From positions 23,521,133 to 23,585,132 of the forward strand of contig NC_089274.1 of assembly GCF_963678975.1 (NCBI RefSeq): a stretch of DNA of 64,000 bases, read 5' to 3'. The stretch is from Dysidea avara (lineage: Eukaryota; Porifera; Demospongiae; Dictyoceratida; Dysideidae). This document shows positions 36,459-47,179 of the stretch, piece after piece. Under the pieces are notes generated by a model that worked only from the letters and a program-made list of their open reading frames with translations, was not told where the DNA came from and did no database searches. Within the stretch, counting starts at the first letter, position 1. Each line of letters opens with the position of its first letter. A program made the position numbers and the translations under genes.

Positions 36459-37007
36459 TAGTCTCGCGTGGCCAGACCCTTTTCGCGCAGCCGCTTATCG
36501 ATTTGAAATTATAAGCGCTGCGCTACAAGGGTCTGGAACAGTTCACGTATTTAAAAAAATCTACAATCCTCAGTGGTTGGGGAGTGTAAATTGGCTCACG
36601 CGATCCCTCAATCGCCAAAGTAGTCTGATTACTGAAGAACGAACTGAAGAAGGCCTCTGGGGATGACGACTATCGACCCGTGTGGGCTTTGCCTTCTACC
36701 TATACTACTGAATCTTCCACAAGTACGGTTGAATAAAGACAAACAAGCTCAGTTCATCTCGAGGTAAAAGGAAAGTAGGCGAAAGGTTTAAGCGGATTTG
36801 CCGGTCAGAACAGACTAAAGATTCAAGGGAACACACGTTGCATTTTGTACTTTTGTATTTTAGGTGTTACCCAGTCCATTAATTGTCACCAATATAACGT
36901 GTCAAAAAATTTCATGTTCACGAACTATTCCAGACCCTTGTAGCGCGGCGCTTATAATTTCCGATCGATAAGCGGCTGCGCGGAAAGGGTCTGGCCACGC
37001 GAGACTA
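36459..37007. mobile_element. Fold-back element with 9-bp target duplication
   Basis: Arms of about 90 bp start TAGTCTCGCGTGGCCAGACC and contain AGCCGCTTATCGAT. The exact 9-bp duplication CTGCATACC (36450-36458 and 37008-37016) and the long arms suggest a Mutator-like (MULE) origin; this is an inference from structure. No coding capacity. Confidence 0.8.
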
Positions 37008-37016
37008 CTGCATACC

Positions 37017-39127
37017 ATCGTTCGTTTTTTGAATTTAGTCGCCCCCACCGTGACGTAATTTGTCCTCTAAGGGCGCGGCTTAAAGAATGACACAGAGGTT
37101 ACCAGTTGTTGACACAAGCTGCGAGTAATTAGCACATGTAGCTAGCCAATTGTCACCATGTATTATTGCATTTTATAGCACCCCCACACAAAAATTACAC
37201 ATGTAATTACAACACACAGAGGACACATGAATACCAAACACTTTTCACAACAATAATGTAAGAATTGTACAATAATGACTGTAATATAACTGCTTTGAAA
37301 ATGTTTTCCAGTAGCCCGCCATGGTAGCAAGTCTCACATGACGGCATGTATATTCATCCAAGCACAATGGGAGTAACAAGTAAGTACGATGACAAGTTGA
37401 TATGACTCCATTTGTAGAATCCAGATGAGTGGGTGTTGCTCCAGTATGTCTAAACAGTTAACAAACATTCCTGTTATAAATACGTGCTAGAGTTGCAATA
37501 TAATAGTATAGAATTTAAATACAATAATACATAGTCTCCATTGCATCACTATCAAACGACACTAAGTGGAGGATATTGTTGCATCTCTAGTATGTCTTAA
37601 TGGCCACCAGTATAGAAAGACAACCTCTCTTGAAAAGCCAATTCCAATTGAGAATTTATACACTGTTACCTGTTTATTGAGTGAAGGTGGCAATAAACAA
37701 ATTCCACCATAATTTATACACGTGATCTGATCCTGTATATTCTGTCAGTGGATGAGATCCACTTGGCCAGGACAAAATGTGACTCAAATGTCCTGGATGA
37801 TCCATACTCAGCCCACTTATGACCCAGTGGCACAATGGAACTGAGTAGAGAATACAATTATATTTATTTCTAAGATGTGTAGATGTGTGGACACATTACA
37901 ACACATTACATGTACATACAAGACGTGCTAGGTACTGTTTTAGCATTTCAAGTCACCACATTATGTATGGACCAGTCAACAATGCTTCATAGTGCCCATC
38001 AATAAACCTGAAGAAAAGTTATGAAAAATAAAAATTCACATAAGTACAATGAAACCTCATTAATATAGCCAGCTGTGGAACCAAAAAATTTGGCCTGAAT
38101 AACAAAATGGCCTTATTAATGAGGTCATAAAGTACTGCTTAGCTATATTTGGGATCTACTAGAGCTGGCCAATATAATGAGGTGGTCTTATTAAAGAGGT
38201 GGCCACTAAGTGAGGTTTCACTGTACATACAGTTCACAATCACAATGGTGAACAATATTAATGGTTAACAATATACACTGAAACCTGCAGGTCACTTCTT
38301 GTGGAAGATTGCTCTCTACACTAAATGACACATTCAGAGATTGTATTTAGATGGATGATACAGTAACACATTGTGACTTCAATACTCGTGATGTGTCAAT
38401 GCTAGGCAGCAACCATACACACGGCACTGCCAATGCACAACATCACACTTGCTCGCACACACAATTTTGCTTAAGATTTTACAAATAGATAATTAAGAGG
38501 TGTGGAAACTAGCTGTTCGCTCGAAAGACTGTGTGGCAGCTGTTTCCTTCTGTACAAGTGGCCACCAAGACAGGTCCACTGTGGATGAAAGCCAGGCATT
38601 AGATATTTGGTATTTCATGTGTTGAAGGCATTCCAGGGCTTCCGGTAGTCTCAAATCTCACCACAGTTTAACTCAGGCAGTGTTGTGGTCACCACTAAAC
38701 TACTGGAATGCTGTGCTATGTTTATCTTATGCTTGGCTACTGTATTGTAGAACTGAAATGGATACTCTGAAAAATATATCCTATGGATAATGACTTCATC
38801 ACTTTCTTCATCAGAAGCTTATAAGGACCAATAGTGAAACTTTTACACTTTGGGCTGACAGCCAACTGCCTAAGTCTGAAGCAGTGCCTTTGGTGCTCTA
38901 ACAGATTGGCTGCCCCCTTGCTGCCAGCACTCACTGTCTCATACACTGTCACACACTAAATCCATCTCTATAGTCAGTTAGAACAGCATGCTTCTTACCT
39001 TTTTTAAGGCCACAAAATGCAGCCACCTCTTTAAAAAGCTAGGTCAGAATATTTTTGTCCCTACGGCCTGAATAATGACCAGTTTTCACTGTACTATTAG
39101 TGATTAGTGATCATGGAGGATTATTTA
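37017..39127. other. Mostly unassigned stretch
   Basis: Apart from the repeated CpG block at about 37032 and the MITE at 38047-38223, I recognise nothing. Minus-strand 37690-37850 and 38737-38952 have short open frames next to splice-like signals, but no family match. A further diverged end of a Tigger-like element (TTTTCACTGTA) lies near 39090. Confidence 0.35.
38047..38223. mobile_element. Short Tigger-like MITE
   Basis: Ends CARTGAAACCTCA next to TA on both sides, 177 bp. The interior has mirrored GGTGGTCTTATTAAAGAGG and GGCCTTATTAATGAGG words. No coding capacity. Confidence 0.7.
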
Positions 39128-39927
39128 CAGGGGCGTAGCCAGGATTTTTTGAAGGGGGGTTCCAGCACCAGCATTGAGGTACTACAGAAGCTGGAGGTGC
39201 AGCCCCCAGCCACTGAGAGACTTTCAATATTTTAATAAATTAAAACTCAACAAATTGCTATATTTTATGCAAAAAGTATATACATTAATTATGATGTATT
39301 AAGTGCCCCTGGGATGAAGGTAGTACTAGATAAAGTCACCTAGTGGAAAGACAGCATAACACATAGAGACACATATAGTAATCTGTAAGTGATGGTTATA
39401 TCTCACTGTGGTATAGGAGCCATGAATCCACTGATACAAATGACAATCAAAACAATATAGCTAACTATACAAATATGCATAGCATGAATTCATTTTGCAT
39501 AACACAAGTGATAAATTACTGGAGCTCTATATCTTTAAACACTGCACACCAAAGCTATAGCAGTATAAGATCATGCTAAGTTTTGCATTTAATGTTAGAA
39601 TGTCTGAAAAACTTCATATGAACATGGATATTTACATGCATGTTCTATTAGAGTATACCTGACTGCTCTATTAGAGTATATACCTGACTGCTCTATTAGA
39701 GTATATCGATCTTTTTAACAAGTTTTGAAGAGGGCTCATGTTACCTCTGTAAATCCTTCCCTGAGAGATGAATGTAAGTTTTATCAATTGTTGTGCTGTG
39801 CCATTACACTATATTGCTCACTCATTTTGTCTTGCCACACTAAATGGTGTGTTTGCAGAAGTCTAAATTTTACAGGGGGGGGGGGGGGTTCCTGAACCCC
39901 CCGGAACCCCCCCTCCCTACGCCCCTG
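39128..39927 (+). mobile_element. Dispersed element, CAGGGGCGTAGCC type (copy 2)
   Basis: TIRs CAGGGGCGTAG at both ends, 800 bp. Shares most of its length with 15648-16300. Carries three CTATTAGAGTATA motifs in a row (39641-39715) followed by TCGATCTTTTTAACAAGTTT, then a poly-G/C stretch near the right end. Flanks ATTATTTA and ATTTATTA are similar but not identical, so the target duplication is uncertain. Confidence 0.75.
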
Positions 39928-40348
39928 ATTTATTAAGATACTAAGATATACAAACGCTACAACCTCTAAATATAGCAGTAAATTTTTTACCCTGGTCCAA
40001 TGTCTCGTAATAATCGTGAGAGACTCTATTGTGACAAATACATGCTTGAATACATGTTTATCATGATATGTGCTAATCGCCTTTTTACAATTAAGTTTTA
40101 CAACACAAATATACATGTATAGTTAAACTCACCAATTGTGAATAAATCCCTTCAACACGAAAAGACAAGTAATGAGACAACCTTGGAGACAACAGCCTCA
40201 TAAGCCTATTCTGGTGCGCTTATTTAGTAGTAATATAAATTTTAAAGGCGTTTATTTACAACAGGACATAATTACGCGCCCTTCTATTGTCTCTGTACAT
40301 ACTTGCCTTTTCTTTACTATTCTCATTTCATTTCACAAGACCTCTTGG

Positions 40349-40560
40349 CAGGGGCGTAGCTTCTTCACTTGAATGAAATACTCTAATAGAACAGTCACAT
40401 TTCTACAAGTGCCATATTTTTATATTGTAAAGTCTGTAAGTAGCTAGTAATTTAAACTATACAATCTGATGCTAAGCAGAAGTTGTAACTATGCTAAATA
40501 TTGATTGCTGTGTTACAGCTGTTTTGTGACTGCTCTAATAGAGTATCTTGATCGTTTTAA
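40349..40560. mobile_element. One-ended fragment with CAGGGGCGTAGC terminus
   Basis: Starts CAGGGGCGTAGCTTCTTCAC and is quickly followed by an inverted CTCTAATAGAACAGTCA motif, with another CTCTAATAGAGTAT copy at 40526-40554. No matching right terminus was found, so it is probably truncated. Confidence 0.5.
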
Positions 40561-40644
40561 TGCAGTACAAGATGAAAGGCAAAGTGTTATTAAGGGTTTA
40601 CTAGTTAAAATGGGTGGTAGTTGACTGCAGTTGCATGTCACTAA

Positions 40645-41017
40645 CAGGACCGTCCAGAGAAATTAGAGAGCCCAGGGAAAAGAGTTAAAGAGGGGCCTTA
40701 GGGGCAAGGAAGGGTCTAGATCCTGACTGCTCTATTAGAGTACAGTTTTATTTTTGTAATTACAGTAATTAGTCTTTTTTGTTGTTGTTTTTGCCTTGCC
40801 ATGCCCACAGTGTAGTCCTCTACTTTTTGTGTTCGCATGCTGTCCGAGGTTTCACATGCCTATTTGTTTTGTTGTACATCTTTTCATCACAATTGTTAAT
40901 GATGGTTATCTCTCTCTATCGATCTTTCTTTAAACAGGTATTCAAGGGGCCCCTTTCGGACTGGGACAGGGGGAAAAATACCCCAGTTACCCCCACCCCC
41001 CCATGTGGGTGGCCCTG
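40645..41017. mobile_element. hAT-type MITE (sister of 27056-27415)
   Basis: TIRs CAGGACCGTCC and CAGGGCCACCC. Flanks GTCACTAA (40637-40644) and GCCACTAA (41018-41025) fit an 8-bp duplication with one later change. The interior shares with the 27-kb copy a CTCTATTAGAGTA motif and TCGATCTTTCTTTAAACAGG, followed by GTATTCAAGGGGCCC. Confidence 0.75.
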
Positions 41018-41169
41018 GCCACTAAAATTACAGTTATATTTTAATATTCTGTCACTGTAATCTGGGGTTTCTGTCAAAACCGAGGTCAAAACCATGGAAA
41101 CTCACCTACTGTTATCAACAGTGCATTGCTTATTCTAACAAAAAGTATTGAAATCCCATCCAAAAACAG

Positions 41170-41626
41170 CTTATAGCTGTAAAAAAAGTGCGTGTCCAAG
41201 TAAAGCAGAGTTAACTGCGACAAAAAGTAATGATATCATAATGCGGCCATGTGTGAGGTGTGCAAGTTGTAAAATTAATATTAGCTAATCAGATAATACA
41301 ATGTTATTGTTAAAGTGTTAATGAGAACTATGTGATGCTGCTATTTTTAAGTGTGTGAGCATCTTCATAAATGCCACACAAATTTAATTCTCAATAAAGC
41401 AATGTGTATAGATTCTCTGATAGCAATAAATAGTTTGAGTTTGGTCGTCTTTCATGTATAGTTCTCATTAACACTTTAACAATAACATTGTATTATCTGA
41501 TTAGCTAATATTAATTTTACAACTTGCACACCTCGCACATGGCCGCATTATGATATCATTACTTTTTGTCGCAGTTAACTCTGCTTTACTTGGACGCGCA
41601 CTTTTTTTACAGCTATAAGGATGGGA
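41170..41626. mobile_element. Fold-back element, arms of about 165 bp
   Basis: Left arm about 41170-41335 and right arm about 41460-41626 are almost identical inverted copies (CAAGTAAAGCAGAGTTAACT, ATGATATCATAATGCGGCCA) around a spacer of about 120 bp. The high arm identity suggests recent insertion or correction between arms. No target duplication identified. Confidence 0.75.
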
Positions 41627-42941
41627 TATATGTATACCAAAACCACTCTGTACTGCAGCAACATGGTCAGTGCATGTAAACACTTTTTGCGAAAGTCTAG
41701 TACTCTTTACAAAGTAATTTCTGCATGAATGAAAGTTTAAATCACTGTATAAGGTGCAGAACATGAACAAGTTTCTTGGGCCATGTGTACATCTCTTCTC
41801 CTAGATCAGCAGTGTAGCAGTAAATTCTCATGATGGATACCTACACTTGCAGGGTTGCTTTTAGAACGAAGTTGAAGACATTAATTACAGCTGTCCAAAC
41901 CTGCTGCATGTCAGCACCATTGAGCCACCAGTATATAGCATGTATAACAATACACATGAATATATAAGTTGTAATGCACTCATAATATTCATTCACAGAT
42001 TACTAGTTACATCAACTGCTCATACTACTGGCTCCTTATCAACAAGTTTGTTGTATTCTCAAGACCCTTATATAATTTCACTAAACTTGCTCTATACCGA
42101 CTGTAAATTGTAACAAGTTTTATTTTTCATTCCAACCTTGGGACTGTTGTATAACTCCATGCAGATTCATTGTCGAGAAGTTCAGAAGACTTTATGTTAC
42201 AATACTGCATGTAAGAGTGTGTCTACTGGAGAACTTTAGTAATTGTTTGTAGTACTAGTATGTAGGTATAAATTTTTTACTCAAAGTAGACACACAAATA
42301 AGATTATTTTATATTTACATACTTTGAAGTACAGAGACCGTACAATTTTCATGCTGCTGACCAACAACCCATGTACTGCATGAGTGTCTCACAGTGATGC
42401 CAATGACTAACAAACTGATTCTAAGGAAACTTCGTTACAGAATCCACTATGTGAGCTTTGATTATTGCTATCTTGGAAATAATTTTTCGGTTGCATTTAC
42501 ATGCAGCAAGTATATTAAAACTAAAAAAGGTATTCTTATAATTTGTTGTAGGTACAATATGTCCTCGTGCATTTCAACCAAGGTGTGTATTTCAATATAG
42601 CCTTTCAAATTCATTCCAACCATCACTGATTGTAGGAAAATATGATATATAAAGACTAATAATAAATGAATCACTTGCATGTTGCCAATTCAGAGGCATT
42701 ACTTTGTTAATACCTTCTAGTTTAGATTGAACAAAACATTACTGAAGCCTACCTTACTACTTGTATACTGTGACAAAATCAAGCACATTTCTGTATGGAA
42801 TAATACAACAGAATCCTTGAGACAATCAGGTTATAGCTAACATGGTTGTGTCCATCTAACACCCACATGTATGCATGCATGTTGGTCACACCATGACAGA
42901 CCAGCTTAACTGTGTCAAGTCCGGATATTATATATATATAT
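41627..42941. other. Stretch without a recognised feature
   Basis: AT-rich, no gene or clear repeat, ending in a short (TA)n run at about 42926-42943. Confidence 0.4.
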
Positions 42942-43129
42942 ATCTAATCCAAAATAGCCAAGCTGTAAAAAAGAGTGCGGCCCTCAGAAAAGCTATGGTG
43001 AAAAAAGATGTGAAATCCAAGGTGGCGGCCAAGAAATGGCTGTGATGGTAGGTTAATGGTAAAAATTTTAATAACAACAATTCAGGTGAATTTGGTGTTT
43101 TTTTACAGCTTGGCTGTTTTGGATTAGAT
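42942..43129. mobile_element. MITE with ATCTAATCCAAAA termini
   Basis: The ends ATCTAATCCAAAAYAGCCAA and its mirror extend for about 30 bp (through AAGCTGTAAAAAA). 188 bp, non-coding. Inserted at or beside a (TA)n run, which hides any target duplication. Confidence 0.75.
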
Positions 43130-43351
43130 TTCACTTCTTTTTGTATTTGTACACCCCAAAGCCGGCCTATGGCCAGCTTTAGGGCTTTTTAACCTATCAT
43201 TTTTTTCTTTACCACAGGAAGAAGAACAAGATGAAACAGATTTTAAATACTTTAGCTATTTCAGATTTTATCAGTAAATGTACAAATTATATATATAATA
43301 CAAATACACACATTTATTACATGTCAATTATTTCCTATAGATAACTTGTTT

Positions 43352-44016
43352 GCAGCTGATCTCTCTACTGGGTGACTTGAAATGTAGCTGAACTCTCTAC
43401 AGGGTGATTTTGTTTGTATAGCTGAACTTTCTACAGGGTGATCCTTCCATAGTAGCTGATCTCTCTACAGGATGACTTGTTTGTAGCTGAACTGTCTGCA
43501 GGGTGATTTCTTTGTAGTTAGGTGATCCTTCTAGCTGATCTCTCTACCGGATGACTTGTTTGTAGCTGAACTATCTACAGGGTGATTTGTTTCTAGCTGA
43601 ACTCTCTACAGGTGATTTGTTTGCAGCTGAACTCTCTTACATGGTGGTTTCTTTGTAGCTGAACTCTCTACAAGGTGACTTCTTCTAGCTGATCTCTCTA
43701 CAGGATGACTTGTTTCTAACTGAACTCTCTACAGGGTGATCTGTTCATAGTGGAACTTTCTTCTGGGTGATTTGTTTGCAGCTGAACTCTCTACATGATG
43801 GTTTCTTTGTAACTGAACTCTCTACAAGGTAACTTCTTCTAGCTGATATCTCTACAGGGCAATTTGTTTGTAGCTGAATTCTCTACAGGGTGATTTGTTT
43901 GCAGCTGAACTCTCTACACGATGGTTTCTTTGTAGCTGAACTCTCTATTAGGTATCTTCTTCTAGCTGATCTGACTACAGAGTGACTTGTTTGTAGCTGA
44001 ATTCCCTACAGAATAA
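43352..44016 (+). repeat. Minisatellite, about 21 units of about 31 bp, with higher-order structure
   Basis: Monomer core TAGCTGAACTCTCTACAGGG followed by TGATTTGTTTG or a variant. Variants recur in a fixed order (ACATGATGGTTTCTTTG, then ACAAGGTGACTTCTTC, then the GATCTCTCTACAGGATGACTT type), giving higher-order units of roughly 120-155 bp. One late monomer reads CTCTCTATTAGGTATC, grading into the CTCTATTAGAG motif that follows. Confidence 0.85.
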
Positions 44017-44060
44017 CTTGCAATGTAATATAATTGAGTAAATTATAAACGCAGCTGAAT

Positions 44061-44880
44061 GCTCTATTAGGGTGACTGTTCTATTAGAGTATCTCGATCT
44101 CGCATTTGCTACACGTAGTTGCCTTTCGAATCATAACTCAGTGGTTTGTACTACGGTTCTTCTGTACTACTGCAAGGACTTTCTATAATGATTATTCCAG
44201 CTACATACTGATTTTCAGCTCGTTGCTCTGAGCGGTTTGCCTGGTAGATACGAAAACTAATAGTTTTTTTATTCATAAAAATCGATCGCGTAATTTTGAC
44301 ACAGGTTGGGTTTTGTGTCATATCTCCATGGTCTTTATCCCGATTCCTTTCAAATCACAAAGAAGCACTCCTGCGATCGTTGCTCCATCTACATTTCAAT
44401 TTTCAACTGATTCCTCCGAGCGGTTTACCCTGTAGGCGTGACAGACCTTCGACCTTATTTTACGCAAATAATCAGTCATAACTCCGTGAATGTTCATCGG
44501 ATTCCTACCAAGATTGGTACTGAGATCCTCCTTAATGAGTCCTTTATGTGTGCCAAATTTCAGCCCGATCCCAGCACACATTCGTGTTTTATGGCGGATT
44601 TTGCGAAGTGTGCGAAATGAAGAAGATGAAGAAGAAAAAAACAACGAAGAAAGTAAAACGAAAATCTGTTCGCTCGTATCTCGGAAATAGCTGGAGCGAT
44701 TTTCTTCAAACTTGGTATGTAGACTCCCATAACTGGCCGGCACTTCTGTAGAAAATTTGGTTCCAATCGAATTAGGGATCACAGAGTTACATAGGTGTGA
44801 AAATTGTGCTTTCTTTCTTCCTGTTAATATACTCACGGTGTGGCGCGCCGGCTTCTTGGGCCGCACGACACACTACCGTG
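44061..44880. repeat. Complex repeat following the minisatellite
   Basis: Begins with GCTCTATTAGGGTGACTGTTC and TATTAGAGTATCTCGATCTC, then about 780 bp less AT-rich than its surroundings, ending in GGCGCGCCGGCTTCTTGGGC and ACTACCGTGTGTCTTGATA. Diverged internal repeats can be read (CGAGCGGTTTACCCTGTAGG against TGAGCGGTTTGCCTGGTAGA; ATAACTCAGTG against ATAACTCCGTG). Open frames on both strands do not resemble known proteins. Probably one compound repeat together with the minisatellite. Confidence 0.5.
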
Positions 44881-45095
44881 TGTCTTGATATATATCTCAG
44901 GACACAACAAGATTCTACACTGAATATCTACAGACAGATCTACTTGAGTGTATGGACTTATGTGCATTCAAACCAAATACGGATAATGCAACTGACCATA
45001 ATCAATACCAAGAGTTCAAACCTAAATATATATATTATGTACTCTTGTCAATACTTATAGCTAGTCACTAAAAAAAGTAATTTGACACTTTACTG

Positions 45096-46254
45096 GGTTG
45101 CCATGTAACAGTGTCCTTTTTGTTAGAACTATGTAAATGGCTTGTTAAGATCATATCCTTTTTAATGCAAGTTAAGTTGATACCGAGACTATGTCATGCA
45201 CATTTTACAAATACTGAGATGATTCCAAAGTATATCGAGTCAGGTTATAGCCGACTCCTTAATTATGTCCCCATACTTAACCTCACAAATTCACACAAAT
45301 GTAATTTCATCTCATACAACCTAACAGGTGAAGGTGAAGAAAATTTTACCACATTACTCTTACTACACCTCATTACTTATATACACTCATTTTTACATCC
45401 TTGTATAATTCCATAGTTGTTAAGTAACAGGTTTTAACTTGACAAACACTTATGAAGATGAAACATCTAATCACTTAAACTGGTTCTTAGTCTATTTAAC
45501 TCTGGCCATGTTGTTATTTACATGAATTTATTGGTACATTACATCTCACATAAAGCCATAGATGTGAGTAGTTCACAGTGCATGGGTGTCTGTCATGATA
45601 ACTAATGGCTTCTTCTATATTCACAACAATTCCTTATATGGTAAAAATATCACACTGTGGTACTTTGTATATACAGAAATCAAGTTTCAAATGCAAAGCA
45701 TTAAGCCATTAAACTGTGGAGCTGTTTTTGTTTTGCCACTAACATACCTGATCCAGGAGATTTTTAAAAAGTGCATATCTTAATTACATAGGTATATATA
45801 CTTGCAAAGACTCGTGAAACTGAATACAACCTTTACAGTTTGTTATGGTCAACTACATATTATAAGCACATCTGCAAGCACTATATCCATTGAAACTAGC
45901 TCCAAGTAAATATATGGTAGCTAAAAGTAATTACACAGTAATTTTTTTTGCCAAAAAAATATTTTGGCATTGAGCTGAAAACTTCTACATAAATATCATA
46001 AATTCTGAAAGCATTCCGGACAGCTCTTAGCTAAGATCTGAAATAAAACATAGGTTTAGTCAAATACTTGAATGAGCACCACTGCTAAGTCTTACATTAG
46101 GCAGATTGCAGAAGGTTCCTACTATAAAAAGGTTCATTTCATTTGTTGTATGGCACTGTCATAAATTCCTGTAGTTTGGTATCAGGGTTATTCTTATATC
46201 TGAAGCCACACTTCATGGAGTTTACTGGAACTGTATGGTGGTACCCAGGCTAAC
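45096..46254 (+). repeat. Segmental duplication unit B, first part
   Basis: Homologous to unit A (29283-30530) and unit C (57690 on). Broken at 46255 by the nested stack; the remaining part resumes at about 50201 (GTAAGGTGTTAAATAATTGC) and continues to about 50860, ahead of FReD3. Confidence 0.8.
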
Positions 46255-46554
46255 TACCCTACGGAGGGAAACTTTGGAGGGGGGGAAATTTGGCGAATCA
46301 AGCAAAATATCACTGTTGGCGAAATAAAATTTGGCGAATTGTTAGCAAAGCGCACGCCGTATTGAATTAATTAGATCACTAATCGCTGTGCCTGAAGCGA
46401 GAACTAGAGTGTCACGCCTTTCAGCGATTCGCCGCCTGGAGTCAGCTACCAACTAAAAGGTAATACTATATAGACAGTAGATCTACACCATCTGGAATAG
46501 CGAATATCGTACTTAACATGGTAGGACTCGCTATACTTGTCATTCCCGCTCGTT

Positions 46555-46971
46555 ATAGTCTCGTGCCCAGACCGCTTTTTTTCTTTTTGTGTGGGGGCGG
46601 AGAAAAAAAGGGTCTGGTGGATCCGAGGGTGGATCTCCAATACATTTTTTGTGCAGCCGGATCTACAACTTTTGGGGATCGTTGATTAGTGGTGATGAAT
46701 AGCAAAGGCTTGTTAACGAAGCAACAATAGGAAATACGGCGCGCGTAGCCAAGGATGTAACCTTGCCAAGCAAACGCGCGCCGTATTCCTATTGTTGCTT
46801 CGTTAACAAGCCTTTGCTATTCATCACCACTAATCACACTAATCAACGATCCCCAAAAGTTGTAGATCCAGCTGCACAAAAAATGTATTGGAGATCCACC
46901 AGACCCTTTTTACTCCGCCCCCACACAAAAAGAAAAAAAGCGGTCTGGGCACGAGACCTCGCACGAGACTA
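46555..46971. mobile_element. Near-perfect fold-back, arms of about 200 bp
   Basis: Arms start TAGTCTCGTGCCCAGACCGC and run almost without mismatch to a short centre near 46750-46765. GCTCGTT flanks both sides (46548-46554 and 46972-46978). The near identity of the arms points to a young insertion. Same terminal type as 9504-9579 and 36459-37007. Confidence 0.85.
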
Positions 46972-47179
46972 GCTCGTTCCCGTTCAAGGTGAAGTTTGAG
47001 GATACCACGTGTACAGTAACTAGCTACCTAGTGAGGTAGTCGAGGCAGGCTTGGCTCTAGCGTAATGCCTGGCCCACCATCCCTTGATTGAGTAGAAAAT
47101 TGATTAGTTCGAGGCTTGGTTTGCTATTTTCTTCGCCACCAAAATATTTGGATGGGGAAAATTTGGCGAATTCATGGTC

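Noticed and set aside
38737-38952. 71-codon minus-strand frame with splice-like borders
   Set aside because: No family match and no convincing neighbouring exons; kept only as part of the unassigned stretch.
43352-44016. Possible CRISPR-like array
   Set aside because: Units are contiguous variants of one 31-bp monomer without unique spacers, in eukaryotic DNA; it is a minisatellite.
44396-44866. 156-codon frame on the minus strand, with plus-strand frames overlapping it
   Set aside because: Open in several frames at once and made of diverged internal repeats; it has the look of repeat DNA, not a protein.
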